Source: Motilibacter rhizosphaerae (lineage in GTDB: Bacteria; Actinomycetota; Actinomycetes; Motilibacterales; Motilibacteraceae). From it: a stretch of 64,000 nt of DNA. The notes beneath the pieces were generated by a model. The model saw only the letters and a program-made list of their open reading frames with translations. It did no database searches and was not told the origin of the DNA. This document shows positions 49,781 to 57,489 of the stretch, piece after piece; within the stretch, counting starts at the first letter, position 1, and every line of letters begins with the position of its first letter. Both the position numbers and the translations under genes were made by a program. The stretch spans positions 682,001-746,000 of the forward strand of contig NZ_SGXD01000001.1 in NCBI RefSeq assembly GCF_004216915.1. Direction: 5' to 3'.

Positions 49781-50209
49781 GTGGCCGCCCGCTCCCCGCT
49801 CGCCACGCTGCTGCGCATCCGCCGGCTGCAGAAGGACATGGCCCGCGCCGAGGCCCTGACCGCCCAGGCGCACGCGCTGCTCGCCGAGCACAACGCCACC
49901 GAGCGCGAGGCCAGCGTCGCCCGCTCCCACCCGCTCGACGGCAACCCGCAGGCCTTCGCCGCGAGCGTCGCCGCCGGTCGCGCCCTGGCCGCCGAGGCCT
50001 TCGCCGCGCGCCGCGCGCACGCCGAGGCGCAGGCGGTCGTGCAGCAGCGCCTCGCCGAGCTGGCCGAGGCCCAGCAGCGCGAGGACGGCGTCGAGCGCGT
50101 GGTCGAGCGCCACGAGGAGGCGGCCCGCGCCGCCGACGAGCGCAAGGTGGCCGCCGAGCGCGACGACCTCGCCGCCCAGTCGTTCCTGCGCCGGAGGGAG
50201 GAGCCGTGA
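49781..50209 (+). CDS. fliJ: Flagellar export chaperone FliJ
   Basis: 142-aa protein, almost entirely one helical coiled coil (LATLLRIRRLQKDMARAEAL, QRLAELAEAQQREDGVERVV, SFLRRREE). This composition and the place after fliI define FliJ, the gamma-subunit-like stalk of the export ATPase. Sequence conservation is low, so the call rests largely on position. Confidence 0.85.
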   Translation: MAARSPLATLLRIRRLQKDMARAEALTAQAHALLAEHNATEREASVARSHPLDGNPQAFAASVAAGRALAAEAFAARRAHAEAQAVVQQRLAELAEAQQREDGVERVVERHEEAARAADERKVAAERDDLAAQSFLRRREEP

Positions 50210-51225
50210 GCGTCCCCACCATGGAGCCGAGCGGGCTCGCCCAGGTGCAGAGCCGCATGGCCGCGCTGCAGGCGCAGCTCGGCGGCGCGCCCCAGGCCGC
50301 GTCGGTGTCGACCAGCGACAGCTCGACGGGCACCTTCGCCGACTCGCTGAGCGACGCGCTCGGGACGTCCGGGACCGACGCGTCCGCGGCGACCGGCACC
50401 ACGGCGACCGGGACGGTGACGCCGGCGACGCCCGCGACCCCCACCACGCCCTCGGCGCTCGGCCAGCAGGCGGTCGAGCTGGCCAAGGGCTACGTCGGCG
50501 TCCCGTACCTCTGGGGCGGCACCGACCCCAGCAAGGGCCTCGACTGCTCCGGCCTCGTCCAGCTCGTCTACGGCAAGCTCGGCGTCGACCTGCCGCGCGT
50601 CAGCCGCGACCAGGCCACCGTGGGCACGCCCGTGGCCGACCTCAGCCAGGCCCAGCCCGGCGACCTGCTCTTCTTCCACACCCCCGTCTCGCACGTCGGC
50701 ATCTACGCCGGCGGCGGGAAGATGGTGGAGGCGCCGCGTACGGGCAAGGACGTGCAGGTCGTCGACGTCTACGCCACGCCGACCGCGATCCGCCGGGTGA
50801 CGGGGCTGCCGCAGGCTCCGGCCGCTGCTCCGGCGGCTTCCGGGACGCCGTACGCCGACCTCTTCCGCACCGCGGGCGCCAGCGCGGGCGTGTCCCCGCA
50901 GCTGCTCGCCGCCGTCGCCAAGGTCGAGTCCGGTTACCGGCCGGACGCCGTCAGCCCGGCCGGCGCGGAGGGGCTCATGCAGCTCATGCCGTCCACGGCG
51001 GCGGGCCTCGGGGTGGACCCGACCAACCCGGCGCAGGCGGTGCAGGGCGCGGCGAAGCTGCTCTCCGGCTACCTCAAGGACTACGCCGGGGACGTCGACG
51101 AGGCTCTCGCGGCCTACGACGCCGGTCCGGCCGCGGTCCGGAAGCACGGCGGGGTGCCGCCGTACGCCGAGACCCGCGCGTACGTCCAGAAGGTCCGCTC
51201 CGCACTCGACGAGGTGAGCTTGTGA
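50206..51225 (+). CDS. Two-domain peptidoglycan hydrolase (NlpC/P60 plus lytic transglycosylase)
   Basis: 339-aa protein. An NlpC/P60 endopeptidase domain (about 85-200) has catalytic Cys in GLDCSGLVQLVYGKLG and His in SHVGIYAGGGKMVEA. A lytic transglycosylase domain (about 225-335) has the catalytic Glu in VAKVESGYRPDAVSPAG, then GLMQLMPSTAAGLGV and EALAAYDAGPAAV. No signal peptide is visible, so export by the flagellar system itself is likely. It takes the place of FlgJ, cutting the wall for rod passage. It overlaps fliJ and fliK by four bases each. Confidence 0.88.
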   Translation: MSVPTMEPSGLAQVQSRMAALQAQLGGAPQAASVSTSDSSTGTFADSLSDALGTSGTDASAATGTTATGTVTPATPATPTTPSALGQQAVELAKGYVGVPYLWGGTDPSKGLDCSGLVQLVYGKLGVDLPRVSRDQATVGTPVADLSQAQPGDLLFFHTPVSHVGIYAGGGKMVEAPRTGKDVQVVDVYATPTAIRRVTGLPQAPAAAPAASGTPYADLFRTAGASAGVSPQLLAAVAKVESGYRPDAVSPAGAEGLMQLMPSTAAGLGVDPTNPAQAVQGAAKLLSGYLKDYAGDVDEALAAYDAGPAAVRKHGGVPPYAETRAYVQKVRSALDEVSL

Positions 51226-53165
51226 GTCCGCTGCCGCTCCCGCTGCTGCCCGCAGCGCCGGCCGCTCCCGCGCAGGCTCCCGCCGCTGCCCGCCCTGCCG
51301 CCGCCCGCCCCGCGGCCGCCCGCTCCGACCGCGCGGTCGGCGACGAGGCACCCGAGGTCGAGGGCACGTCGGCGCGGCGGACCGCCCGCACCGCGCGCGC
51401 CCGGGGTGCCGGCCCTGCCGAGACCTCCACCGACGACGGGCAGGACTTCGCCGACCTCGTGGCCGCGGCCATGGGCGCCGGGGCTCCGGACGCGCCTGCC
51501 GCTGCATCGACGGCTCCCTCGCCCGCGCCGGTGGCGCAGGCACCCGCGGCGAACCCGGTGCTCGTGCCCGGCGTCCTGCCGGGAGCGGTGCCGGCTCCTG
51601 CCGCCGCCGCCCCCGCGGCTGCCCCGGCCCCCTCCTCGCCCGCGGCGGCGGTGTCCCCGGCTGCTCCTGCCGCTCCTGCCGCTCCTGCTGCCGCCGCCCC
51701 GGCCGGTGCGCCGGCGGTCCCGACGGCAGCGCCCGCCCTTCCGGTGCCTGCTGCTGCGCCCGCTCCTGCTCCTGCCGCTGCTGCGCCCGTCCTCCCGACG
51801 GGTCCGCTGCCCGCCGTCGCGGCGGTCCCCTCGCCGCGCGCCTCCGGTGCTCCTGCCGCCGTCGCCCCGACGACGGCCCCGCCCGCCCCCTCCCCGCCCA
51901 CGCCCTCCCCGGGCACGACGGGCCCGGTGACGACGGCTGCCGTGACGACGAGCCCGGTGACGACGGCTGCCGTGACGACGAGCCCGGTGACGACGGCTGC
52001 CGTGACGACGAGCCCGCTGACGGCGGCTCCGTCCTCGGAGGCGGGCCGCCGCGTACCCGGCCCCGTGCTGGCGACCACCGCGCCCGCGGCACCCCAGGAC
52101 GCCGTTGCCGTGCCGGTCCCGCTGCCGCTCCCGCGCGCGTCGGTCGCGCTCGCGCCGGCACAGCCCGCGACGCCGACGCCTGCTGCTGCGGCGCCTGCTG
52201 CTGCGACGCCTTCTCCTGCCGGGACGACGGCTCCGGCGGCCCCGACCCCGACGCCCGTGGCTCCGCTGGACCCCGCTGCGCCGTCCCGGCCGCAGCACCC
52301 CCTCCCCGAGCCCGTCCCTGCGGCCGTGACGGCTCCGGCCGCGGCTCCGACCACCGCGCCCGCTGCGGCAGCCGCGGCGCCGCCCACCACTCCTGCCGAC
52401 CAGCCGGCGCCGGCGGCGGCAGCCGCGCCTCCCGCTCCGGCGGGGGAGTACGCCGCGCTCGCCGCCGCGCGCCACCCCGGCTCCGGCGGGCAGGCGGACG
52501 GGCAGGGCGGCCCCGGCTCCGGGCGGTCCGACGACCCGAGCGGTGGCAGCGCCCCGGCTCCCGCCGTGGACACCGCCGCGCAGCCCGACGCCGCGCAGCA
52601 GCCGCTGCCGCCCTCCGCGCTCCCCGCGCCGACGGGCGTCGCGGCCCCCGTCCTCGCCGCCACCCCGCACTCGGCGGAGGCGCGGCGTACCGCTGCGCTC
52701 GTGACACCCCAGCTCGTCGCCGCGCTGGCGCCCGTACGCGCCGGTGCCGACGGTTCGCACCGCATGGTCGTCGAGCTGCACCCGGGTGACCTGGGCGTCG
52801 TCCAGGTCGTCGCGGAGCTGCGGGACGGCGCGCTGCACGTGCAGCTCAACGGGGCGAGCGAGCTCGGCCGCGACACGCTGCGGGCGACGGCGGACGAGCT
52901 GCGCCGCGAGCTGGAGGGGACCGGGCTGGCCTCGGTCTCGGTCGACGTGGGCGACACCACCACCGGGGACCAGCTGCGGCAGGGCTCGTGGCAGGGGCTC
53001 CCCGACGGGCTCGGTGGGCGCTCGGGCGGCGGCTCGACGGACGGCTCCTCCCGGCGTACTCCTTCCGGGGGACGGCAGGACGACGGGGATCACTCCGAGG
53101 TGTCCTCAAGCCGCACGTCAGGGGCGTCGAACCCAGTGCGTGACGGTCTCGACATCTCGGTCTGA
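51222..53165 (+). CDS. fliK: Flagellar hook-length control protein FliK
   Basis: 647-aa secreted ruler protein. About 400 residues are nearly pure Ala/Pro/Thr low-complexity sequence, expected of an extended molecular ruler. The C-terminal switch domain (about 500-580) has MVVELHPGDLGVVQVVAELR followed by DGALHVQLNG and LRRELEGTGLASVSVDV, the Flg_hook pattern. It contains an exact 30-base tandem repeat (see separate entry). The GTG start overlaps the hydrolase stop. Confidence 0.85.
   Translation: MSPLPLPLLPAAPAAPAQAPAAARPAAARPAAARSDRAVGDEAPEVEGTSARRTARTARARGAGPAETSTDDGQDFADLVAAAMGAGAPDAPAAASTAPSPAPVAQAPAANPVLVPGVLPGAVPAPAAAAPAAAPAPSSPAAAVSPAAPAAPAAPAAAAPAGAPAVPTAAPALPVPAAAPAPAPAAAAPVLPTGPLPAVAAVPSPRASGAPAAVAPTTAPPAPSPPTPSPGTTGPVTTAAVTTSPVTTAAVTTSPVTTAAVTTSPLTAAPSSEAGRRVPGPVLATTAPAAPQDAVAVPVPLPLPRASVALAPAQPATPTPAAAAPAAATPSPAGTTAPAAPTPTPVAPLDPAAPSRPQHPLPEPVPAAVTAPAAAPTTAPAAAAAAPPTTPADQPAPAAAAAPPAPAGEYAALAAARHPGSGGQADGQGGPGSGRSDDPSGGSAPAPAVDTAAQPDAAQQPLPPSALPAPTGVAAPVLAATPHSAEARRTAALVTPQLVAALAPVRAGADGSHRMVVELHPGDLGVVQVVAELRDGALHVQLNGASELGRDTLRATADELRRELEGTGLASVSVDVGDTTTGDQLRQGSWQGLPDGLGGRSGGGSTDGSSRRTPSGGRQDDGDHSEVSSSRTSGASNPVRDGLDISV
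51931..52020 (+). repeat. 30-base tandem repeat within fliK
   Basis: Three copies of a 30-base unit encode PVTTAAVTTS three times; only one base near the end of the third copy differs. Copy-number change would alter the ruler length in steps of ten residues. Confidence 0.85.
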
Positions 53166-53177
53166 GGGGAGAGCAGC

Positions 53178-53633
53178 ATGACGGGCGCAGCGACGGGCTA
53201 CACCCCGGTCAGTGCGGTCGGCGGCTCGTTGAGCCTCGCGAACGCGACGGCGACGACGAAGGCGGCCGAGGCCGCATCGGGCAGCACGCTCGACAAGGAC
53301 GCCTTCCTCAAGCTCCTCGTGGCCCAGCTGAAGTACCAGGACCCGAGCAAGCCGATGGACTCGGACCAGTTCATGGCGCAGACCGCGCAGTTCACCTCGG
53401 TCGAGAAGCTCGAGGCGCTCAACACGACGCAGTCCTCGATGCTGCAGTCGCAGAACTACCTGGCGGCCAGCTCGCTGGTCGGCCAGACGATCACGTACCC
53501 CACGGCGGACAACACCGATGCCACGGGCGTCGTGACCTCCGCTGTCTTCAGCTCCGATGGACCGGTGCTGCGTGTCGGTGACAAGGACGTGCCCCTCACT
53601 GCAGTCAAGTCGGTGGCGCAGACCAAGGCCTAG
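53178..53633 (+). CDS. flgD: Flagellar hook capping protein FlgD
   Basis: 151-aa scaffold for hook assembly. The conserved part LDKDAFLKLLVAQLKYQDPS and KPMDSDQFMAQTAQFTSVEK is exact for FlgD N-termini. The C-terminal Ig-like part is short (MDGPVLRVGDKDVPLTAVKS-like), as in gram-positives. An ATG with GGGGAGAG upstream follows fliK by 12 bases. Confidence 0.93.
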   Translation: MTGAATGYTPVSAVGGSLSLANATATTKAAEAASGSTLDKDAFLKLLVAQLKYQDPSKPMDSDQFMAQTAQFTSVEKLEALNTTQSSMLQSQNYLAASSLVGQTITYPTADNTDATGVVTSAVFSSDGPVLRVGDKDVPLTAVKSVAQTKA

Positions 53634-53689
53634 GCCGGCGTCCGCACCACCCACCCGACCACGGCACACCGCCGTCCAGGAGAAAACCC

Positions 53690-54988
53690 ATGCTCCGCTC
53701 ACTCTTCACCGGCATCAGCGGGCTCAAGGCCCACCAGACGATGCTGGACGTCGTCGGCAACAACATCGCCAACGTCAACACCGCCGGCTACAAGAGCTCG
53801 TCCGCCGTCTTCGAGGACACGATGAGCCAGATGCTGCGCGCAGCAGGCGCTCCTCAGGGCACCTCGGGTGGTACCAACCCCGCCCAGGTCGGCCTCGGCG
53901 TCCGTGTCGCGGGCATCTCGACCAACTTCAGCCAGGGCTCGACCCAGAGCACCGGGCGCAGCACCGACCTCTCCATCTCGGGTGACGGCTTCTTCGTCAC
54001 GAAGCAGGGCGGCGAGGACCTCTACACCCGCGCCGGTTCGTTCAACTTCGACGCCAACGGCAACCTCGTCACCAACGGCGGCGCCTTCGTGCAGGGCTGG
54101 ACCGCCGACGCGACAGGCAAGGTCGACCCCAACGGTCCCGTGGGCAACATCGCGATCCCGACCGGGACGCTGCTCGCGCCGAGCGAGACCCTGCACACGG
54201 GCTTCAAGGGCAACCTCGTCGCCGGTGCGGGCGCCACTCCGGTGACCGCCCGCCAGACGTTCTACGACCCCCAGGGTGTGGCGCACGACGTGGTCTACAC
54301 GCTGACCAAGGCGACGGCCACCTCGACCCCGGCCGCTCCGGCCGCCTCGACCGGCAACGACGGCTGGAACGTCGCCGTCACCATCGACGGCAACGCCGTC
54401 GCCGGCAGCAACCTCTCGCAGCAGCAGCTGCAGTTCAGCAACACCACCGGCCAGCTCGCCTCGCCGGCGGCGACGGGCACGCCCGCGAAGGCGGCCTTCA
54501 CGCTCACCGTCCCGTGGGGCAGCGGCAGTGCGACGCCGCCCACCAACGTGGTGTCGATCGACGTGACCAACGTCCGCGAGTTCGGCGGTGACGGCACGTT
54601 CGAGGCGACCCAGCCCGACGGCTCCACCTCGGGCACGCTGTCCGGCTTCAACATCAACCCGGACGGCACGGTCATCGGGGTGTTCAGCAACGGGCTCAAG
54701 CAGCCCCTCGCGAAGATCGCGCTGGCCAACTTCAACAACCCGCCCGGCCTCGAGAAGGTCGGCAGCACGGCCTTCCGCAGCACCGTGAACTCCGGGCTCC
54801 CCGAGCTCGGGTCCGCCGGCGCCGGCGGCCGCGGTGCGCTGCAGTCCAACACCCTCGAGATGTCCAACGTCGACCTCGCGACGGAGTTCACGGGGCTCAT
54901 CATCGCCCAGCGCGGGTTCCAGGCGAACTCGAAGGTCATCACCACCAGCGACGACATCCTCCAGCAGCTCGTCAACATGAAGCAGTAG
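53690..54988 (+). CDS. flgE: Flagellar hook protein FlgE
   Basis: 432-aa hook subunit. It begins MLRSLFTGISGLKAHQTMLD, then VVGNNIANVNTAGYKSSSAV. SISGDGFFVTKQGG and LYTRAGSFNFDANGNLVTNG are standard FlgE segments. The C-terminus has SNVDLATEFTGLIIAQRGFQ. It is the last gene of the flgB operon, closed by a strong terminator. Confidence 0.95.
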   Translation: MLRSLFTGISGLKAHQTMLDVVGNNIANVNTAGYKSSSAVFEDTMSQMLRAAGAPQGTSGGTNPAQVGLGVRVAGISTNFSQGSTQSTGRSTDLSISGDGFFVTKQGGEDLYTRAGSFNFDANGNLVTNGGAFVQGWTADATGKVDPNGPVGNIAIPTGTLLAPSETLHTGFKGNLVAGAGATPVTARQTFYDPQGVAHDVVYTLTKATATSTPAAPAASTGNDGWNVAVTIDGNAVAGSNLSQQQLQFSNTTGQLASPAATGTPAKAAFTLTVPWGSGSATPPTNVVSIDVTNVREFGGDGTFEATQPDGSTSGTLSGFNINPDGTVIGVFSNGLKQPLAKIALANFNNPPGLEKVGSTAFRSTVNSGLPELGSAGAGGRGALQSNTLEMSNVDLATEFTGLIIAQRGFQANSKVITTSDDILQQLVNMKQ

Positions 54989-55003
54989 TCCTCCCCCTGC
55001 TGA

Positions 55004-55041
55004 CCGCGGGCCCTCCCACCGACCGGTGGGAGGGCCCGCGG
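55004..55041 (+). terminator. Terminator after flgE
   Basis: A perfect 17-bp stem (CCGCGGGCCCTCCCACC) with a GACC loop, 15 bases after the flgE stop. Confidence 0.88.
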
Positions 55042-55073
55042 TGCGTCCGGGGTGCGCCAGCGTGCCTGGTTCC

Positions 55074-55100
55074 TCAGACCCGGGACTTCCGGGCCGATCG
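55074..55100 (+). promoter_or_regulatory. FliA-type promoter of flbD-motA-motB
   Basis: TCAG, a 15-base spacer, then GCCGATCG, about 50 bases before the flbD ATG and just after the flgE terminator. Confidence 0.7.
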
Positions 55101-55150
55101 GGAGGTGTCACACGTACGGGCCGCACGCGGCCACGAGGGAGGGAGGCAGG

Positions 55151-55483
55151 ATGATCGTGCTGACCAGGCTCAACGGCCAGGCGTTCGCGCTCAACCCGGA
55201 CCTCATCGAGCGCGCCGAGGCGACGCCGGACACGGTGGTCACGCTCGTCGACGGGAAGAAGTACGTCGTCGGGGAGTCCGTGCGCGAGGTCGTCGTGCTG
55301 GTGCGCAACTTCCGCGCCGGCGTCATCTCCACGGCGCAGGCCATGGAGGACCAGGCCGGCCGTGAGCAGGCGGGTCGTGAGCACGCGGGTCGTGAGCAGG
55401 CCGCCCGGCGTCCGGTGCCGCAGCCGCGCGACGACGAGCACGCGTACGCGCAGGTCGTGCCGCTGCCCATGAGGGAGAGCTGA
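55151..55483 (+). CDS. flbD: FlbD-family flagellar protein
   Basis: 110-aa protein. The first 65 residues match the small FlbD family (MIVLTRLNGQAFALNPDLIE, then RAEATPDTVVTLVDGKKYVV). The tail of about 45 residues has degenerate five-residue repeats (GREQA, GREHA) and is not part of the family. FlbD commonly precedes motA, as here; its function is unsettled. The ATG follows GGGAGGGAGGCAGG and the gene ends three bases before motA. Confidence 0.85.
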   Translation: MIVLTRLNGQAFALNPDLIERAEATPDTVVTLVDGKKYVVGESVREVVVLVRNFRAGVISTAQAMEDQAGREQAGREHAGREQAARRPVPQPRDDEHAYAQVVPLPMRES

Positions 55484-55486
55484 GCG

Positions 55487-56263
55487 ATGGATCCCGCAGC
55501 GCTCGCTGGCATCGGTCTGGCCTTCGTGGCCATCATCGGCGCCAACGTCATGGAGGGCGGCAACCCCGCCGCGCTCGCGGCGCCGCCCGCCCTCGTGCTC
55601 GTCTTCTGCGGCACGATCGGCGCGTGCCTCGCCGGCGGTGTCCTGAAGGACACCATCGGGGCGATCCAGGCGCTCATCAAGGCCCTGACGGCGAAGGCCG
55701 TCGACTCCACCGCCGCGGTCGACGAGATCGTCACGCTGGCCGAGCGCGCGCGCCGCGAGGGCCTGCTCGCGCTGGAGGACGCCGCCAAGTCCATCGAGAA
55801 CGCCTTCCTCAAGAAGGGTCTCCAGATGGCGATCGACGGCACCGACCCCGAGGAGCTCCGCGAGATCCTCGAGGCCGAGGTGACGGCGAAGAAGGCCGGC
55901 GACAAGGTGTTCGCCAAGTGGTTCACCGACGCCGGTGCGTACGGTCCGACCATCGGCATCATCGGTACGGTCATGGGCCTCGTCCACGTGCTCGAGAACC
56001 TCAGTCAGCCCGACAAGCTCGGCCACCTCATCGCCGGCGCGTTCATCGCGACGCTGTGGGGCGTGCTCTCGGCCAACGTGCTGTGGTTCCCCATCAGCAA
56101 GCGCATCGCGCGCGTCTCGGAGCTCGAGCTCGCGCAGATGGAGCTCGTCATCGAGGGGATCCTCGCGATCCAGGCCGGGTCGAACCCGCGCGTGGTGGCG
56201 CAGAAGCTCAAGTCCCTCATCCCGGGTGGCGGCGACGCCGCGGCGGAGAAGAAGGCGGCCTGA
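55487..56263 (+). CDS. motA: Flagellar stator protein MotA
   Basis: 258-aa membrane protein with four predicted helices. The cytoplasmic loop includes RARREGLLALEDAAKSIENA. The third and fourth helices hold GAYGPTIGIIGTVMGLVHVL and GHLIAGAFIATLWGVLSANV, the conserved proline-bearing MotA segments. With MotB it forms the ion channel that drives rotation. It is followed by motB after three bases. Confidence 0.95.
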   Translation: MDPAALAGIGLAFVAIIGANVMEGGNPAALAAPPALVLVFCGTIGACLAGGVLKDTIGAIQALIKALTAKAVDSTAAVDEIVTLAERARREGLLALEDAAKSIENAFLKKGLQMAIDGTDPEELREILEAEVTAKKAGDKVFAKWFTDAGAYGPTIGIIGTVMGLVHVLENLSQPDKLGHLIAGAFIATLWGVLSANVLWFPISKRIARVSELELAQMELVIEGILAIQAGSNPRVVAQKLKSLIPGGGDAAAEKKAA

Positions 56264-56266
56264 CCC

Positions 56267-57373
56267 ATGAGCGGCGGCGGTGGCGGCCACGGTGGCGGCG
56301 GTGGGAAGAAGCACAAGAAGCACGAGGAGGAGGAGCACGAGAACCACGAGCGCTGGCTGGTCAGCTACGCCGACATGCTCACCCTGCTGTTCGTGCTCTT
56401 CGTCGTGCTCTTCGCCATCAGCTCCGTCGACCAGAAGAAGTTCGCTGCGCTGAAGGACGGTCTGGCGCAGGGCTTCGGTGCGCCGCTGACCGCGATGGAC
56501 GGCGGGCAGGGCCCGCTGAACGACAAGGGCACCGACCCGCAGCCGCTCGACGTCATGAGCTCGGTGGAGACGCCGAAGCAGGCGGGCGACGCGGGCCCGG
56601 GTACACCCAACGCGACGACGAAGGTCTCGCAGGCCGCGCTCGAGGCCGCCAAGAAGGTGCTGGCCAAGGAGGACTACGCCAAGCTGAAGGCGGAGGAGCA
56701 GCAGCTCGAGCAGCTGCAGCAGAAGGTCCAGGCGGCGATCGCCAAGAACGGCCTGCAGAACACCGTGACGACGCGGTTCAACTCGCAGGGCCTCGTCGTG
56801 TCGATCGTCAGCAGCAACGTCACGTTCGCGCCCAACAAGGCGAGCCTGACGCCGCAGGGCGCGAAGATCCTCTCGACGCTCGCCCCCGTGCTCAAGGACA
56901 TCGACAACGACCTCGAGATCGCCGGCAACACCGACACGACGAAGTCCCACCCGGTCGGGTGGGAGAACGAGTGGCAGCTGTCGGCGGAGCGCGCGGTGTC
57001 GGTGGTGACGTACCTCGACGAGGTGGCGCACGTGCCGCACGACCGGCTCGCGCCCGTCGGCAACGGGGACACCGACCCCATCGCGGACCCCGCGAAGGTG
57101 GCGGGCGCGGACGCGCTCAACCGGCGGGTCGACATCACCGCGCTCTACACCTCGCGCAAGGACCCGCTGGACAAGGTGGACTCGGGCACGTCCGGGGCGG
57201 CGAGCGCGTCCGGGCCGTCGGGCGCGTCGGGCGCGTCGGGCGCGTCCGAGGGGGGAGCGTCGGCGGAGCCGTCCAGCGGCTCGCCCGACGGCACGTCCAC
57301 CGAGTCCGGCACCGAGGTGCCGTGGAACCAGGAGTCGACACCGGAGCCGAGCGGCTCCACGAACGGCCACTGA
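56267..57373 (+). CDS. motB: Flagellar stator protein MotB
   Basis: 368-aa peptidoglycan-anchored stator. A Gly/His/Lys-rich cytoplasmic start precedes RWLVSYADMLTLLFVLFVVL, whose Asp is the ion-binding residue. The OmpA-like domain (about 160-290) has NVTFAPNKASLTPQGAKILS, ISGNTDTT-like and ALNRRVDITA motifs. A Ser/Gly/Glu-rich tail of about 70 residues extends beyond it and is unusual. A strong hairpin terminator follows. Confidence 0.93.
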   Translation: MSGGGGGHGGGGGKKHKKHEEEEHENHERWLVSYADMLTLLFVLFVVLFAISSVDQKKFAALKDGLAQGFGAPLTAMDGGQGPLNDKGTDPQPLDVMSSVETPKQAGDAGPGTPNATTKVSQAALEAAKKVLAKEDYAKLKAEEQQLEQLQQKVQAAIAKNGLQNTVTTRFNSQGLVVSIVSSNVTFAPNKASLTPQGAKILSTLAPVLKDIDNDLEIAGNTDTTKSHPVGWENEWQLSAERAVSVVTYLDEVAHVPHDRLAPVGNGDTDPIADPAKVAGADALNRRVDITALYTSRKDPLDKVDSGTSGAASASGPSGASGASGASEGGASAEPSSGSPDGTSTESGTEVPWNQESTPEPSGSTNGH

Positions 57374-57381
57374 GCAGGCGC

Positions 57382-57422
57382 ACCGCGAGCCCCGTCCGGC
57401 TGGAGCCGGCGGGGCTTGCGGT
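57382..57422. terminator. Bidirectional terminator between motB and the HNH gene
   Basis: About 19 pairs with one bulged T (57395) and a GG turn, located between two convergent genes. Confidence 0.85.
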
Positions 57423-57489
57423 CGTTCGCCGCTCGTGCGCGGAGCCGGCCGTCTCGCCGCGGTCATGGCCGGGCGCGGCCGTGCGTGGG

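Noticed and set aside
51931-52020. CRISPR or minisatellite outside a gene
   Set aside because: The repeat is in frame within fliK and has no spacers.
48391-52707. A 1438-codon open frame antisense to fliI-fliK, and similar very long frames opposite flgE-motB
   Set aside because: These are shadows of GC-rich coding strands, dominated by Arg/Ala/Gly/Pro, and run across several real genes.
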